The translations under genes were made by a program, and so were the position numbers. Positions 48,090 to 56,969 of a stretch of 64,000 nucleotides of DNA are shown here, piece after piece. The stretch is from Panaeolus papilionaceus. Taxonomy: Eukaryota > Basidiomycota > Agaricomycetes > Agaricales. Under the pieces are notes generated by a model, which saw only the letters and a list, made by a program, of their open reading frames with translations, was not told the origin of the DNA and did no database searches. The stretch is taken from contig JADNRZ010000010.1 in the NCBI GenBank assembly GCA_015501605.1, forward strand, positions 1,178,001 to 1,242,000, in the 5' to 3' direction. The number at the start of each line of letters is the position of its first letter. The stretch's first letter is position 1.

Positions 48090-49366
48090 ATGAAGAAGCG
48101 CCGGGTGTCTGCCACGTTGCACTCTGAGTTGACAGAATATACCTCACTGCTACGTGCTCTTCGCACAAATGACGCCCTAGATGTAACAAAACATCTTACA
48201 AATGCACCCTCTTTCGCTCGTTTGGACGACCCGGATGCCATCAACATTTCTTCTTCTTCAAGTCCGATGGCTGGTCCTAGCGACCTCAACCATGCAAATA
48301 ACTTTGATTTCGCTGACGAATCTGACAATGGGTCATCGAGGAAAGGGAAGTCAAGGGAAAATTCCATGCCTGCCAGAAATCGCCGTGACCACTGGACGAG
48401 ATGGCCACTTTTGCTGAATGATGTTCTGCCTCCAAAGTGGACTCTTGATGATGAAATCGCTGTCATTGCTTCTCAAACGCTTAAAAGGAGACCTTCACCA
48501 CAATTCCCTGTTCCTTGTGAGAGTCTTGACGGCCAACACACTGGTGATGAGCCTGAAATCGTCCATGCTCGCGACCTTGAACTTGATGAAGACGACCCCG
48601 ACCTCCCTTTCTTCGTCCCTTTTCTGACAACCACCATCGCCAATTATCTTGTTACTTTACTGTCTCTACTCAATGCACACACACCCGCACGGCCTGCTAG
48701 CATGCAAAATCGAATTGAACCACTTGACTGGCGCGCTGTAATTGACGTCATTGTCTGCTCTGGGATACAAGAGTGCTCGAATCCCAAGTGTGTTTTACAT
48801 TATTTATGTCCCCTGCTAGCTCATAATATATGGCTTAGAATAGTAGAAAATGTCATCAAACGCTTGGAAGCCATATACGGACCTCCTCCCATGTCATCAA
48901 GCCACCAAGACACCCCATTTCGTGGTGCGAGTCACCTATCAGTGCCGCTTCAAGCCCATGCTCATTCTTTTTGTCTAGCTATTGACCGCATAAAAAGGAA
49001 GGTTGAGATGGACAGCTCATTCAATGCTATTATGGAGAGGGAAATCGACCAGTTGTTCTCCAAGCCAATATTGCGTCCATCGGGCCAAGGCATCAGAAAA
49101 CAAAGTAAAAGCTCAGAACCAGGTAAATGCTCAGCCTCGTTTCGGAATTCACCTTTCCGCTAACTTTACGGTCAGTCCCAGATACCGGTTATCGCGCGCG
49201 CATCAGAGGCGTCAAACGCCAGCGGTCAGCGCCCCAGCCTGAAATCACTTCTGCCCAAGAGGCCGCTCAAGTGGACGCTGGGGAAACTGGCACTCGCCGG
49301 AGTCGTCGCACAAAATCGGTCGTGAATTACTACATACCACCACCTCCAGATATGGAAGAGACTTAG
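48090..49366 (+). CDS. Unidentified protein, possibly nuclear
   Basis: I do not recognise this family with confidence. ATG at 48090 follows a possible acceptor (CTTTAG), so it could be an internal Met; the frame is open upstream to 47961. Exon 1 runs to about 49122. Its central part contains NRRDHWTRWPLLLNDVLPPK and WTLDDEIAVIASQTL, then an acidic EDDPDLPFFVPFL, a helical stretch LVTLLSLLNAH and EPLDWRAVIDVIVCSG. After a 54-bp intron the tail is basic and ends TRRSRRTKSVVNYYIPPPP, stop 49364-49366. The WTRWPLL segment faintly recalls, from memory, fungal Rrn9-like Pol I initiation factors, and the tail superficially recalls shugoshin-type C-termini. Neither is firm. About 410 residues, no signal peptide, soluble. 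Confidence 0.55.
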
Positions 49367-50623
49367 GACCTGTGTAAACATCACCTGGCTATCCCGCTTA
49401 TTTTTCTCATGATAATGCGCCTGTCTATAACACTGCTGTTCACCTGACATGCTTACATTGGTTTGCTCGTGTGCTCCGTGTTGAGTGCTTCTGTTTTCAG
49501 GTGGAAAAATTAATCGTGCTGGCCACACACCGCCCTGAATACCAATTCACCTTTCATAATATACCAGCGCCCATCCAATCCAATTTCAAAATTCACGCAG
49601 CCACCATCCTTTCAGGCGGAGTTCACGTTTGCATAGGCTTTGATTTGTGCGCAGATGGTCCAGGTCCTCTTGACGTTCTTTTTTTGGCCACATACCATCG
49701 TCAATGCAGCTAAAGTCTGTCAACATCAACCTTCATCCTGCATTATCTATCTTGCTTCGCTTTCAGGAGTCTCGTATGCACGATCTATCCTCTGATCTAA
49801 TTATCCCAACGACATCCGAAGAATGGCCACTCGGGCAGCCTAGGCAACCTGCGACTCATTCGCAGCCCCTGTGTTTTTGAGATCCTAATCAACCTAAGCA
49901 ATCGAGCATTGGTGGAGCATCAATCAAACAAAGCTTCAGAATGGGTCTAACGAATCTAAGGATGATGGCATCGCTTCCGCCCAGGCCATGCACAAAACTT
50001 TGCCTGCAAATCTGATGATGGTGATCCATGCTCTCAAAGTGTGTATGCTCAAAAACACGGAGGTTTTGGCGACCTAGCTCTCAAAAGTGAGGGCTGCAAC
50101 GTGACTCTTGAATCTGCAATCATTCTAGAGGCGATTCAAAGGGTGTAATGAGCAGATTAACCTAACGGTGGAACCATTGCATGTAGGTGAAACTTTTTCA
50201 GCCGGGTATGCCGAGAGGGCAACGCCCAGCTTGCCCAGTCCGGGAGAATGCTTTCTTGTGCATTGCCTTCCATAGAACGTTTCATGTTCCCGGTCCTTAT
50301 AAGTAAGGAGCGCCAAGCAACGAACCTACGTTTTCTTCCTTACTCCCCTCGGTGTGCCTGGTGCATAAACCGTGTTCTGAATGTATGTGCTTTGATTATC
50401 ACGACGATCGCCCATCTCATAGTCTTTTTTTTTTTTTTTTTTTTCAGATATCTATACGAGGCTGGTCCTCTGAGCATTGTATCGTCATATCTTAATCAGA
50501 AATCGCATAAATCTCCCAAGCCTCTGTTGGTACGCCCCTGTTCCCTGTTTTTGGGTGCCATCTAACGTCGTGTAACGAACAGTACTACTAAACACACTAC
50601 TTTGTAGTCCTACAATCACCATA
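49367..50623. other. Intergenic, no gene seen
   Basis: About 1.25 kb, holding the 3' UTR of the preceding gene and the promoter of the small secreted protein. A 20-nt polyT tract at 50425-50444 is followed by CAG and could be an acceptor of a 5' UTR intron. No coding sequence is supported. Confidence 0.5.
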
Positions 50624-50968
50624 ATGAAGCTCTTTACGACCACACAGCTCACGATTACCCTTGCCCTTGTTGTTGGTATGATTCAAGCGGTGCCACTCTC
50701 CTCAGAGGTACGACTTTGTGCTCCAATTCCTTTTCGTGCATTAGCTCATGTATTCCAGGCCTCTGGAACATCAAATTTGGCTCTGCAGGAGATATTTGAA
50801 CGAGAGCCACACCTCTTCTACGGGAGACAATCTGCACAGGGTCTGGAGGAGCGCGGGCTATTGGGTTTCTTTGGTAAAATGGCGGGCAAAGCGATCGAAA
50901 AAGTGGGAGGGGAAAAGGCATCAGGCGTAGGGAAGGTTGTTTCAAAAGTTTTCAGCTTGTTTGGTTGA
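50624..50968 (+). CDS. Small secreted protein with amphipathic Lys-rich C-terminus
   Basis: Two exons, 50624-50707 and 50759-50968, joined by a 51-bp GT-AG intron, give 97 residues. The N-terminus is a clear signal peptide: MKLFTTTQLTITLALVVGM then QAVPLS, with cleavage likely after QA. No Cys occurs in the predicted mature part, so it is not a hydrophobin or a Cys-rich effector. After LEER the last 37 residues start GLLGFFGKMAGKAIEKVG and end GKVVSKVFSLFG. Lysines recur at positions 8, 12, 16, 21, 27 and 31 of this segment among Gly/Ala/Val/Phe, which is typical of a cationic amphipathic helix. Function is unknown: a membrane-active peptide, a processed secreted peptide, or a cell-wall-associated protein are all possible. 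Confidence 0.7.
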   Translation: MKLFTTTQLTITLALVVGMIQAVPLSSEVRLCAPIPFRALAHVFQASGTSNLALQEIFEREPHLFYGRQSAQGLEERGLLGFFGKMAGKAIEKVGGEKASGVGKVVSKVFSLFG

Positions 50969-51924
50969 CCGATTCCTCGACTCGAGAGGCCCTGTATAGT
51001 CATGACTCAGGTTGCCCCTCGTCATGTAGCGGTTTCGATGCAATGCATTTGGATATATCGCGCATATTGTAACGGTGCCTAGGGCCGATTTGGAGTTTGA
51101 CCCTCCCATTCTCATAATGTCGGAGCAGAAATGGTATAAGTATGGTCTATCCCAGGGACTCAGTACACATCACTGCGACATCCCTGTCCTTCATTACCTT
51201 TAGCGCTCCCCGATAATGCCTGGCAGTGCAATTGTTTCTTTTTCAGGCTGTTTTCATATAGTTCAAGCAAGTCCGTCAGAGTGCACAGTCTTATGTCCTT
51301 TGATCCCCATCAACTTCTGCACTTCACCTCAAGATATTGTCGCCAAGACATGCAGACGCTGAAAATAAGCAGGAAAGGTACTCCTAACTGTAGAAATTCA
51401 CATCGGTAAAGTTAAGGGGATGCATCTCTATGCGTCTAATACGAGAACGCTTGAACAAATTGGGCAAGAAGCTGAAGCCTGGTGCGCATATATCTACAAT
51501 GCGCTGTCGTATGCCGGTGAGCTGCAAACCGCAGAATTCCTGAAAGATTGGAATGTCATTTGCTTGAACATTTCACCTTTGTGTAATACCTAATCTAAGT
51601 GAGAGCGCCACCAGGTTCTGAATGCCGGAAGACTTCAACGAATCAGAATTAACCCCAAGACGCTCACTAAAGCCCTCACCCTAGTTCTACCCTTCAATCG
51701 CGGAACCTTTCATGTCTCGAAAGCGCAAGCAATCCGAACCCTTCGCCACTTCTGACACGTCGCATTCAAATATCGAGAAGAAAAAAGTTATATCATGTCG
51801 AAGAGCCTGTGGCAACTCTCACTGCGCCCCGTTTTGTTTTTTGCATCTATATTCGATATCAGAGGCGTTCTTATAATAATCCTGAGTTTTCAGATTATCA
51901 TTTGAGTCTACACATCGCATCGCC
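50969..51924. other. Intergenic, no gene seen
   Basis: About 950 bp between the small secreted protein and the first hydrophobin. It carries the 3' UTR of the former and promoter of the latter. An open frame at 51809-52051 overlaps the hydrophobin start in another frame and is a shadow. No clear TATAAAAG box like those of hydrophobins 2-5 was found. Confidence 0.45.
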
Positions 51925-52396
51925 ATGCTTGTCGCCTATTTGGTCCTGTTCACCCTTTCCCTTTCCCTTTCTGCAAGGGCCACTTGCCCCAGCGGTACTA
52001 CACCACGATGTTGTCAATATGTTCAAACGGTATGCCCAAACGATTCGTTAATTGAGACCAACTAACCAACGGATTCATACCAGACAACGGCATCGACTTT
52101 TCCCCAATTATGTGGCACCATAGGGCTGAACCCCCCTCCGCCGTACACTGAGGGTCTCATTGGGTGTATGTCCTCCATTCACTTATTATCTGTACCATGC
52201 TCAACTGAAAGCTTTTGATTCAGTGGGTTGCACGCCAATTACTTCCAGCTGTTCTAGCTACGCTGTATGCTGCTCGAATGTTTCCTATGTAAGTGCTGGT
52301 GTTGCGTCGTTGGGTCACGATTTTGACACAGCGCCTTGAAACTGCTCTTAGGAATTTGTCTCGTTGGGATGCTCCCTTATGACCATCGACATTTGA
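51925..52396 (+). CDS. Class I-like hydrophobin 1, divergent, nine cysteines
   Basis: Secreted surface-active protein that would self-assemble at air-water or wall interfaces. Start MLVAYLVLFTLSLSLSARA (signal peptide). Mature part: CPSGTTPRCC, then QLCGTIGLNPPPPYTEGLIG, LGCTPITSSC, YAVCCSNVSYEF, SLGCSLM, stop 52394-52396. Three introns sit where the other hydrophobins have theirs (after YVQT, within the codon after LIG, and after SNVSY). The usual pattern is C-CC-C-C-CC-C; here an extra Cys (QLC) lies in the loop after the CC pair, making nine. Sequence outside the Cys frame is unlike hydrophobins 2-5 and lacks their NTGQINCCN signature, so this is the diverged member of the cluster. The unpaired Cys could allow an intermolecular disulfide or be neutral drift. 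Confidence 0.75.
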
Positions 52397-53225
52397 TAAT
52401 TTAAGACCACAAAACATGTAGTACTTTGCTAGTGTGAAGAATTTCGAATACCATGGTCAGCTTCAATGGGCCGGGGGCATCAGAGTAATACCCAGCATGA
52501 ATCACAGCTTCATTTAGCCCCCACCGTGTGATCTAAGTCTTGCCCCTTTTGATTTTTAAATTCAGTTTACTTGTTAGGAGCTTAAGTGGGCACTGGGGAA
52601 GGTGTCAAAAGATGACGTAGGACAGGATCCGCAGGAAGTCCGAAAGCGATTATTGAGATGTCCACCTTGGTGAAATTGGTGCCGAGGGTGCTAAATCAAT
52701 GATACTCCACAATCTAGCGCCCAGCGCCTTCGTAAATACTACGAGGCCACAAAATCTGGACATGGCGTGGTTGTGCACTTATGGTTATAGTGCTCCATAT
52801 ATTCTTCTTGAACTCGGCCACATCTCTGAGCCTATATCCCTATTGACAGCGAGTGAGAACGCGTCGAAGCGATTGTATCCACATTTCTCCGGTACCTTGT
52901 CTCCGTCAGACATCCAGCACTGGAGCACGACATGCACGTACTTCGCTAAGCTGTTGTGTGCCTGGTCCAATAGATACACGGACTTGCTCAAACCTCGAAC
53001 TGGACATCGGGTCATACCACAGTTAACGGAGATTGCAATGCCAACAATGCTAACCGCTGCAAATGGTACCTTGTGGTAAACTTAGATGTCTCTTTCCTCA
53101 AAGACGAAACGACCCATAACATAGAAAGCAGCTACAATCAACATAACACACCTGTATAAAAGCTCAAGCCCAGATGCTGAAATTTCTTCAGAGTTTAACC
53201 CACCTTAGCTCGATACAGTTGTACC
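52397..53225. other. Intergenic between hydrophobins 1 and 2
   Basis: About 830 bp. A 126-residue frame at 52699-53079 has no recognisable family or signal peptide and is not supported. The right end holds the hydrophobin 2 promoter. Confidence 0.5.
53155..53162 (+). promoter_or_regulatory. TATA box of hydrophobin 2
   Basis: TATAAAAG, 71 bp before the ATG of hydrophobin 2. Hydrophobins 3, 4 and 5 have the same 8-mer at 68-69 bp, which supports a real core-promoter role. Confidence 0.75.
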
Positions 53226-53727
53226 ATGTTCTCTCGCACTGCCGCCTTTTCCGTCTTGGCTCTGCCCATCCTTGCTGCTGCCACCGCCATTCCCCGTGAT
53301 GGCGATTGCAACACTGGTCAAATTAACTGCTGCAACTCGACCATGAACGTAAGATTTATCTCCCCCCTACCGTATCTGGATAGTAACTTACGATGACCTG
53401 AATTATACCTAGTCTTCCTTGACCACGTTGACCACCCTAAGCAGCTTGCTCGGACTTTCTCTTCCTGCTATTGGTGGCCTCATCGGCCGTACGTCATTCT
53501 ACCGAGTAACCCGTACGGTATCCTGATTTTCTTTCTACAGTTTCCTGCAGCCCCTTGTCCATTTTGGGCGCTGGTGGTAACTCTTGCTCCGCTCAACCTG
53601 TCTGTTGCTCGAACAACACCTTCGTGAGTATATTCCATTCATGATAACCTGTGTCAATAATTGCTGACCGATGTATCAGGGAGGGCTTATCTCTCTTGGA
53701 TGCATGCCCATCAACCTCAACCTTTGA
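53226..53727 (+). CDS. Class I hydrophobin 2
   Basis: Small secreted amphipathic protein coating hyphae or spores. Signal peptide MFSRTAAFSVLALPILAAAT at 53226. Mature motifs: [73 protein letters not shown], stop 53725-53727. Eight Cys in the class I order C-CC-C-C-CC-C with a long first loop. Introns fall after STMN, in the codon after LIG, and after NNTF; the GGNSC codon is uninterrupted, unlike hydrophobin 5. About 110 residues; intact. Confidence 0.93.
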
Positions 53728-54181
53728 TGGATTGTAGCATACACTATATTTCAGAACTATGCCCATTGCACTCATTAGTCGATGACAGCTCCTCTTGACA
53801 ATCGGAGTGGAGTTGCTGTCTGATTTACCAAGTGCTGTACTACTTGTTTAGATAACACGCCGACAATGATTATGCCTATTGTTGCTCAGAAAATTCAGTC
53901 TGCGATGTCCGTTGTATCATAAAAATTATTTCACCAAGTAACGTCAAAACCAAATATGGTTATAGTTTTTGCATAATGATCACCGATCCACCCGGACTAG
54001 CTGTGGATAACCATTCGACGGTGGGGATTGGGTCGGGCCCTGTGGATATCTATGCCATCTTCTGATTTGCTGATAGAAGGTCCTCAGCGTAGTCAACCTA
54101 GCAGCCCGCGCTTATAAAAGGGCGTCAAAGACTTTGGAATCATCAGTCGGATTCACCAGTTCAACTTACAAGATATTCAAG
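53728..54181. other. Intergenic between hydrophobins 2 and 3
   Basis: About 450 bp of 3' UTR and promoter sequence. No gene is seen apart from the TATA box annotated separately. Confidence 0.5.
54113..54120 (+). promoter_or_regulatory. TATA box of hydrophobin 3
   Basis: TATAAAAG, 69 bp before the hydrophobin 3 ATG at 54182. The promoter looks intact although the gene body is interrupted downstream. Confidence 0.75.
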
Positions 54182-54540
54182 ATGTTCTCTCGTGCTGTTT
54201 CTTTCACCGTTGTTGCTCTCCCAATTCTTGCCGCTGCCACTGCCGTTCCCCGCAACGATGGCGACTGTAACACAGGAGATATCAAGTGCTGTAACTCCAC
54301 TATGGCGGTAATTAGATTTGAATGAACACCGTACAGGATTTCACTGACTTGTTCTTCAGTCATCGTTGACTGCCTTGGCTACCCTTGGTGGTCTCCTTGG
54401 CCTTTCTCTCCCCTCTATTGGAGGTCTGATTGGATGTTAGTATCATTGTGTACAAGTTCAGGTCTTCGAAGACTGATTGCGGTCGCATTTGCAGTGTCTT
54501 GTAGCCCTATCTCTGTCCTTGGTCTTGGTGGAAACTCCTG
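54182..54540 (+). CDS. Class I hydrophobin 3, 5' exons (gene split by mobile element)
   Basis: Exons 54182-54307, 54360-54435 and 54495-54540 encode MFSRAVSFTVVALPILAAAT (signal peptide), DGDCNTGDIKCCNSTMA, LLGLSLPSIGGLIGL, SCSPISVLGLGGNS and the first two bases of the next Cys codon. A canonical GTAAGA donor follows at 54541. No stop or frameshift occurs in these exons. The remaining two exons are found 6.3 kb away (60839-60987). Together the five exons total 333 nt, an in-frame 110-residue hydrophobin with all eight Cys. The element at about 54583-60790 therefore sits inside intron 3, the same intron position that hydrophobin 5 has with 72 bp. Whether a transcript can be spliced across it is unknown; loss of function is the default expectation. 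Confidence 0.85.
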
Positions 54541-54582
54541 GTAAGATATATTGGTTCATCGCCAGATGTATCTGAACCTCGC

Positions 54583-54633
54583 AGCGTTGCCGGCAACATC
54601 ACGTGAGCTGGCAACGCTCCCTCAGACAACGCT
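54583..54633. repeat. Left-end cluster of AGCGTTGYC motifs, with hairpin
   Basis: AGCGTTGCC at 54583-54591 and its complement GGCAACGCT at 54610-54618 form a perfect 9-bp inverted repeat around an inner palindrome TTGCCGGCAA (54587-54596). A further complement, CAGACAACGCT, lies at 54623-54633 and matches in inverted orientation AGCGTTGTCTG at 60774-60784 on the other side. They may be recombinase binding sites. Confidence 0.55.
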
Positions 54634-54737
54634 CTCTCCAGTGTGCTTTGACCTCCTTACGCCGTCTGTCCGACATTTTCTCTGTTGCTCCGGTAATTTC
54701 GTAAATAATATTTATTTAATAAAATGAAGTCCCCACC

Positions 54738-54748
54738 AAATAGCAGCG
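54738..54748. repeat. Left copy of 11-bp direct repeat AAATAGCAGCG
   Basis: Identical to 60758-60768 and positioned near the left side of the inserted segment. It could be a target-site or crossover repeat of the element. A chance match is possible but unlikely for 11 bp at both margins. Confidence 0.5.
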
Positions 54749-54879
54749 TTGTAAGAATAAATTAAATTCTGAGAGATAATCAATAAAAATGATTTAACAT
54801 TGGAAAGACTTTATTAGAGGAACCAACCGATACAATTACAACTTGATGAATACAGGAGGCAACGAAAATCAAACTACGA

Positions 54880-55041
54880 TACAAAGTGCAAATTTAATGA
54901 TTTAATGATTAAGGAGATAACTAAAACTATACAACTGTTTCAACTAAATTGAGTCCATGAAACTGACAATACAAATACAATTTAATGATATCCGGAGACA
55001 AGGAACATTAGACGACGATTCCAACTGAATTGAGTCCATGA
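54880..55041. repeat. Imperfect tandem repeat of about 75-80 bp inside the element
   Basis: Unit A 54880-54960 and unit B 54970-55041 share TACAAA, ATTTAATGAT, a GGAGA block and the 20-bp ending CAACTRAATTGAGTCCATGA (54941-54960 and 55022-55041, one mismatch). It lies just downstream of the nuclease gene's stop in AT-rich DNA. It may be a subterminal binding region. Confidence 0.6.
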
Positions 55042-55115
55042 GGAAGGTTGTCCCTGGATGCCCACACTGTGATAATTGTATCCTTCGGGTTTGAAGGCTG
55101 TTCGACACCAGAAAG

Positions 55116-56714
55116 CTAAAGCAGTGAACCAACCGAGACCGTGAGTCTCGGTTGGGGCAGAGACCCATATTGACGGCGGAACTGACCCTTTCTTATCTTC
55201 CAGCTGATGCTGTTGACAGTGACGTAGAGGGTAGGTCCCAAGAGGCGGTTCGTGCTTGTGCTGAAACCCGTAATCAGCTGTAATAGTAGTAGATCAGTTA
55301 GAGGTAATGTTAACGAGAGGCTGGGAGCGACAGGAGCGACTCACTGAATACAACATTCGAATCACAATACTCGGAAAGAGTTGTGTCATGAGCCTCTTTC
55401 TCAGAGAGAGTTCACTCCACAGTAAATGAGTGCGGCAGAATTGAGCAATGGTAGGGAGCATTGGCTCATGGAACAGGTACCACGACTCGAAGCGCGCACC
55501 CGTGATTGTCGAAGGCTCGTGCTCTGTTGTCAATGGGGTGACATACGCCATCAAAACCTCGCGCTTCGGGAAATCAGACGATTCGATTGCGTGTGCCAGA
55601 TCAGGGCGGCGAAAGGTGAGTTGCTGATGAGTATTATTATGCAACTCGTCACAGAGACGGTTGCGCCAATCCTGGATAAAATGGTCGAAGGCTGTCGGGT
55701 TATCATCATTGATAAGATAGGCACGTGTGGCTTCCAAAAGCTCATCGCCATACCCACAGCGGCATAGCGCTTTCGCAATGATGGCGCCGCAGTTGGGGAT
55801 GCCAGTGGCGTCATAGTCGCCCCCATTCAGTAGCGCAAAAAGGATTAGCCCGCCCATCGACAGGTGGGCTTGCCTTGCGATACGGCCATTGGTGTAGACC
55901 TCGACCGTGTCCCTGGGGAGTTGGTGTGCACGCAAGAACTGGTCCGTAAATCTGTTTGAATAATTGTCGTATTAGAATTCGCGTTCGTGCATAGAATGAA
56001 ATAAGAAAACAAAAAGTATCACTGCTTACATCTTGATGACAGTCTCAGCACCAAAAACGAGAGTGTCGCTGTCGTTGGAAATGACAGCGTCAATGACACC
56101 GGAGTGGTTGAGCATGGCCAGCTCAGCCTCGGCCTCTCCTAACGCCTAGATAACATAAAGAGGATTGAATCAGTCTATATTTTAATTGTAAAACGTCTTA
56201 AGCGTACCTTGTGAACTCGAAAGCCGAAGGCATGAATCAAATCCTCAACGACAAAGGTCCACCAGACCTCGTGACGAACTTGATGACCTCTCTTGATCGC
56301 TGGTCGTTTGTCACCATCGGGAACGAATACAAACGTAGCCTTGACCTCAGAAAATGCCGCGAGCTTGTGAAAGAAGATTTGAAGTGACATTGATTGACCA
56401 TGGACACCGTGCGCAATGCTGGCAGCAATGCAGGTGTCCATCAAAAGACTGATTCCGTCGATTTGATAAGCGCTCAGGGTTAAACTAGTATGAGATTTGC
56501 GACTCACTTTAGATCAACTCCAAAGCAGGGAATCACCCGGTCCCTTCCACTGAGAATAGCATCCACATGCATGTCATAAGCAACTTTGGTAAGAGACCTC
56601 TCCTCAGCAGCGTTGGCAACAGCCTAGCAGCCGCAACACACGAGTCAGTCAGCACACATAATAAATACATGGATCCAGACATGACCATACCCTCCATAAA
56701 TTACGGACACCCAT
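55116..56714 (-). CDS. XPG/FEN1/GEN1-family structure-specific nuclease (element-borne)
   Basis: Predicted Mg-dependent flap or Holliday-junction nuclease. Start MGVRNLWR at 56714, the XPG N-terminal signature, then AVANAAEERSL and IPCFGVDLN (first acidic residue, exon junction), LLMDTC, FVFVPDGDKRPAIKRG, the second-exon ending FGFRVHK, GEAEAELAMLNHSGVIDAV (acidic E-A-E), SNDSDTLVFGA (D-x-D) and, from the exon starting near 55950, GGLILFALLNGGDYDATGIP with NCGAIIAKAL (third acidic and helix-hairpin-helix region). All active-site acids expected of the family appear present. Later exons end GSLL with stop 55118-55116. About 420 residues; GEN1/Yen1-like length and GGDYD context favour a resolvase over FEN1. 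No PCNA-box was recognised. It lies 255 bp downstream of the recombinase gene on the same strand, within the inserted segment. Confidence 0.8.
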
Positions 56715-56969
56715 AGTGAATTTTGTTGATGACGAGAACAGAGTAAAGTGGGGGGAATGTTGAAGAAACCCAGAAAAAAATGTCGCTCTTGCACTCTTTA
56801 TGTGAAACGCTGCTTATTTGACTTTGATTTGGTGCAAAATGAACCGTTGCATGATGATCGGTACTCGGTACACTACCGCAGAGTGCTCAAGTGGGTCTTT
56901 AATCACAGAATAAATCACATTTAAATATTTAAATCTAAATACAGTTACAACCATAATTAAATGATAAGA

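Noticed and set aside
52699..53079. 126-residue + strand frame between hydrophobins 1 and 2
   Set aside because: No signal peptide or domain; likely chance.
54685..54714. Possible degenerate hydrophobin exon (CTGTTGCTCCGGTAATTTCGTAA) left of the element genes
   Set aside because: Resembles VCCS-NF plus a donor, but it lies inside the inferred element, lacks flanking similarity, and the true 3' exons are at 60839-60987.
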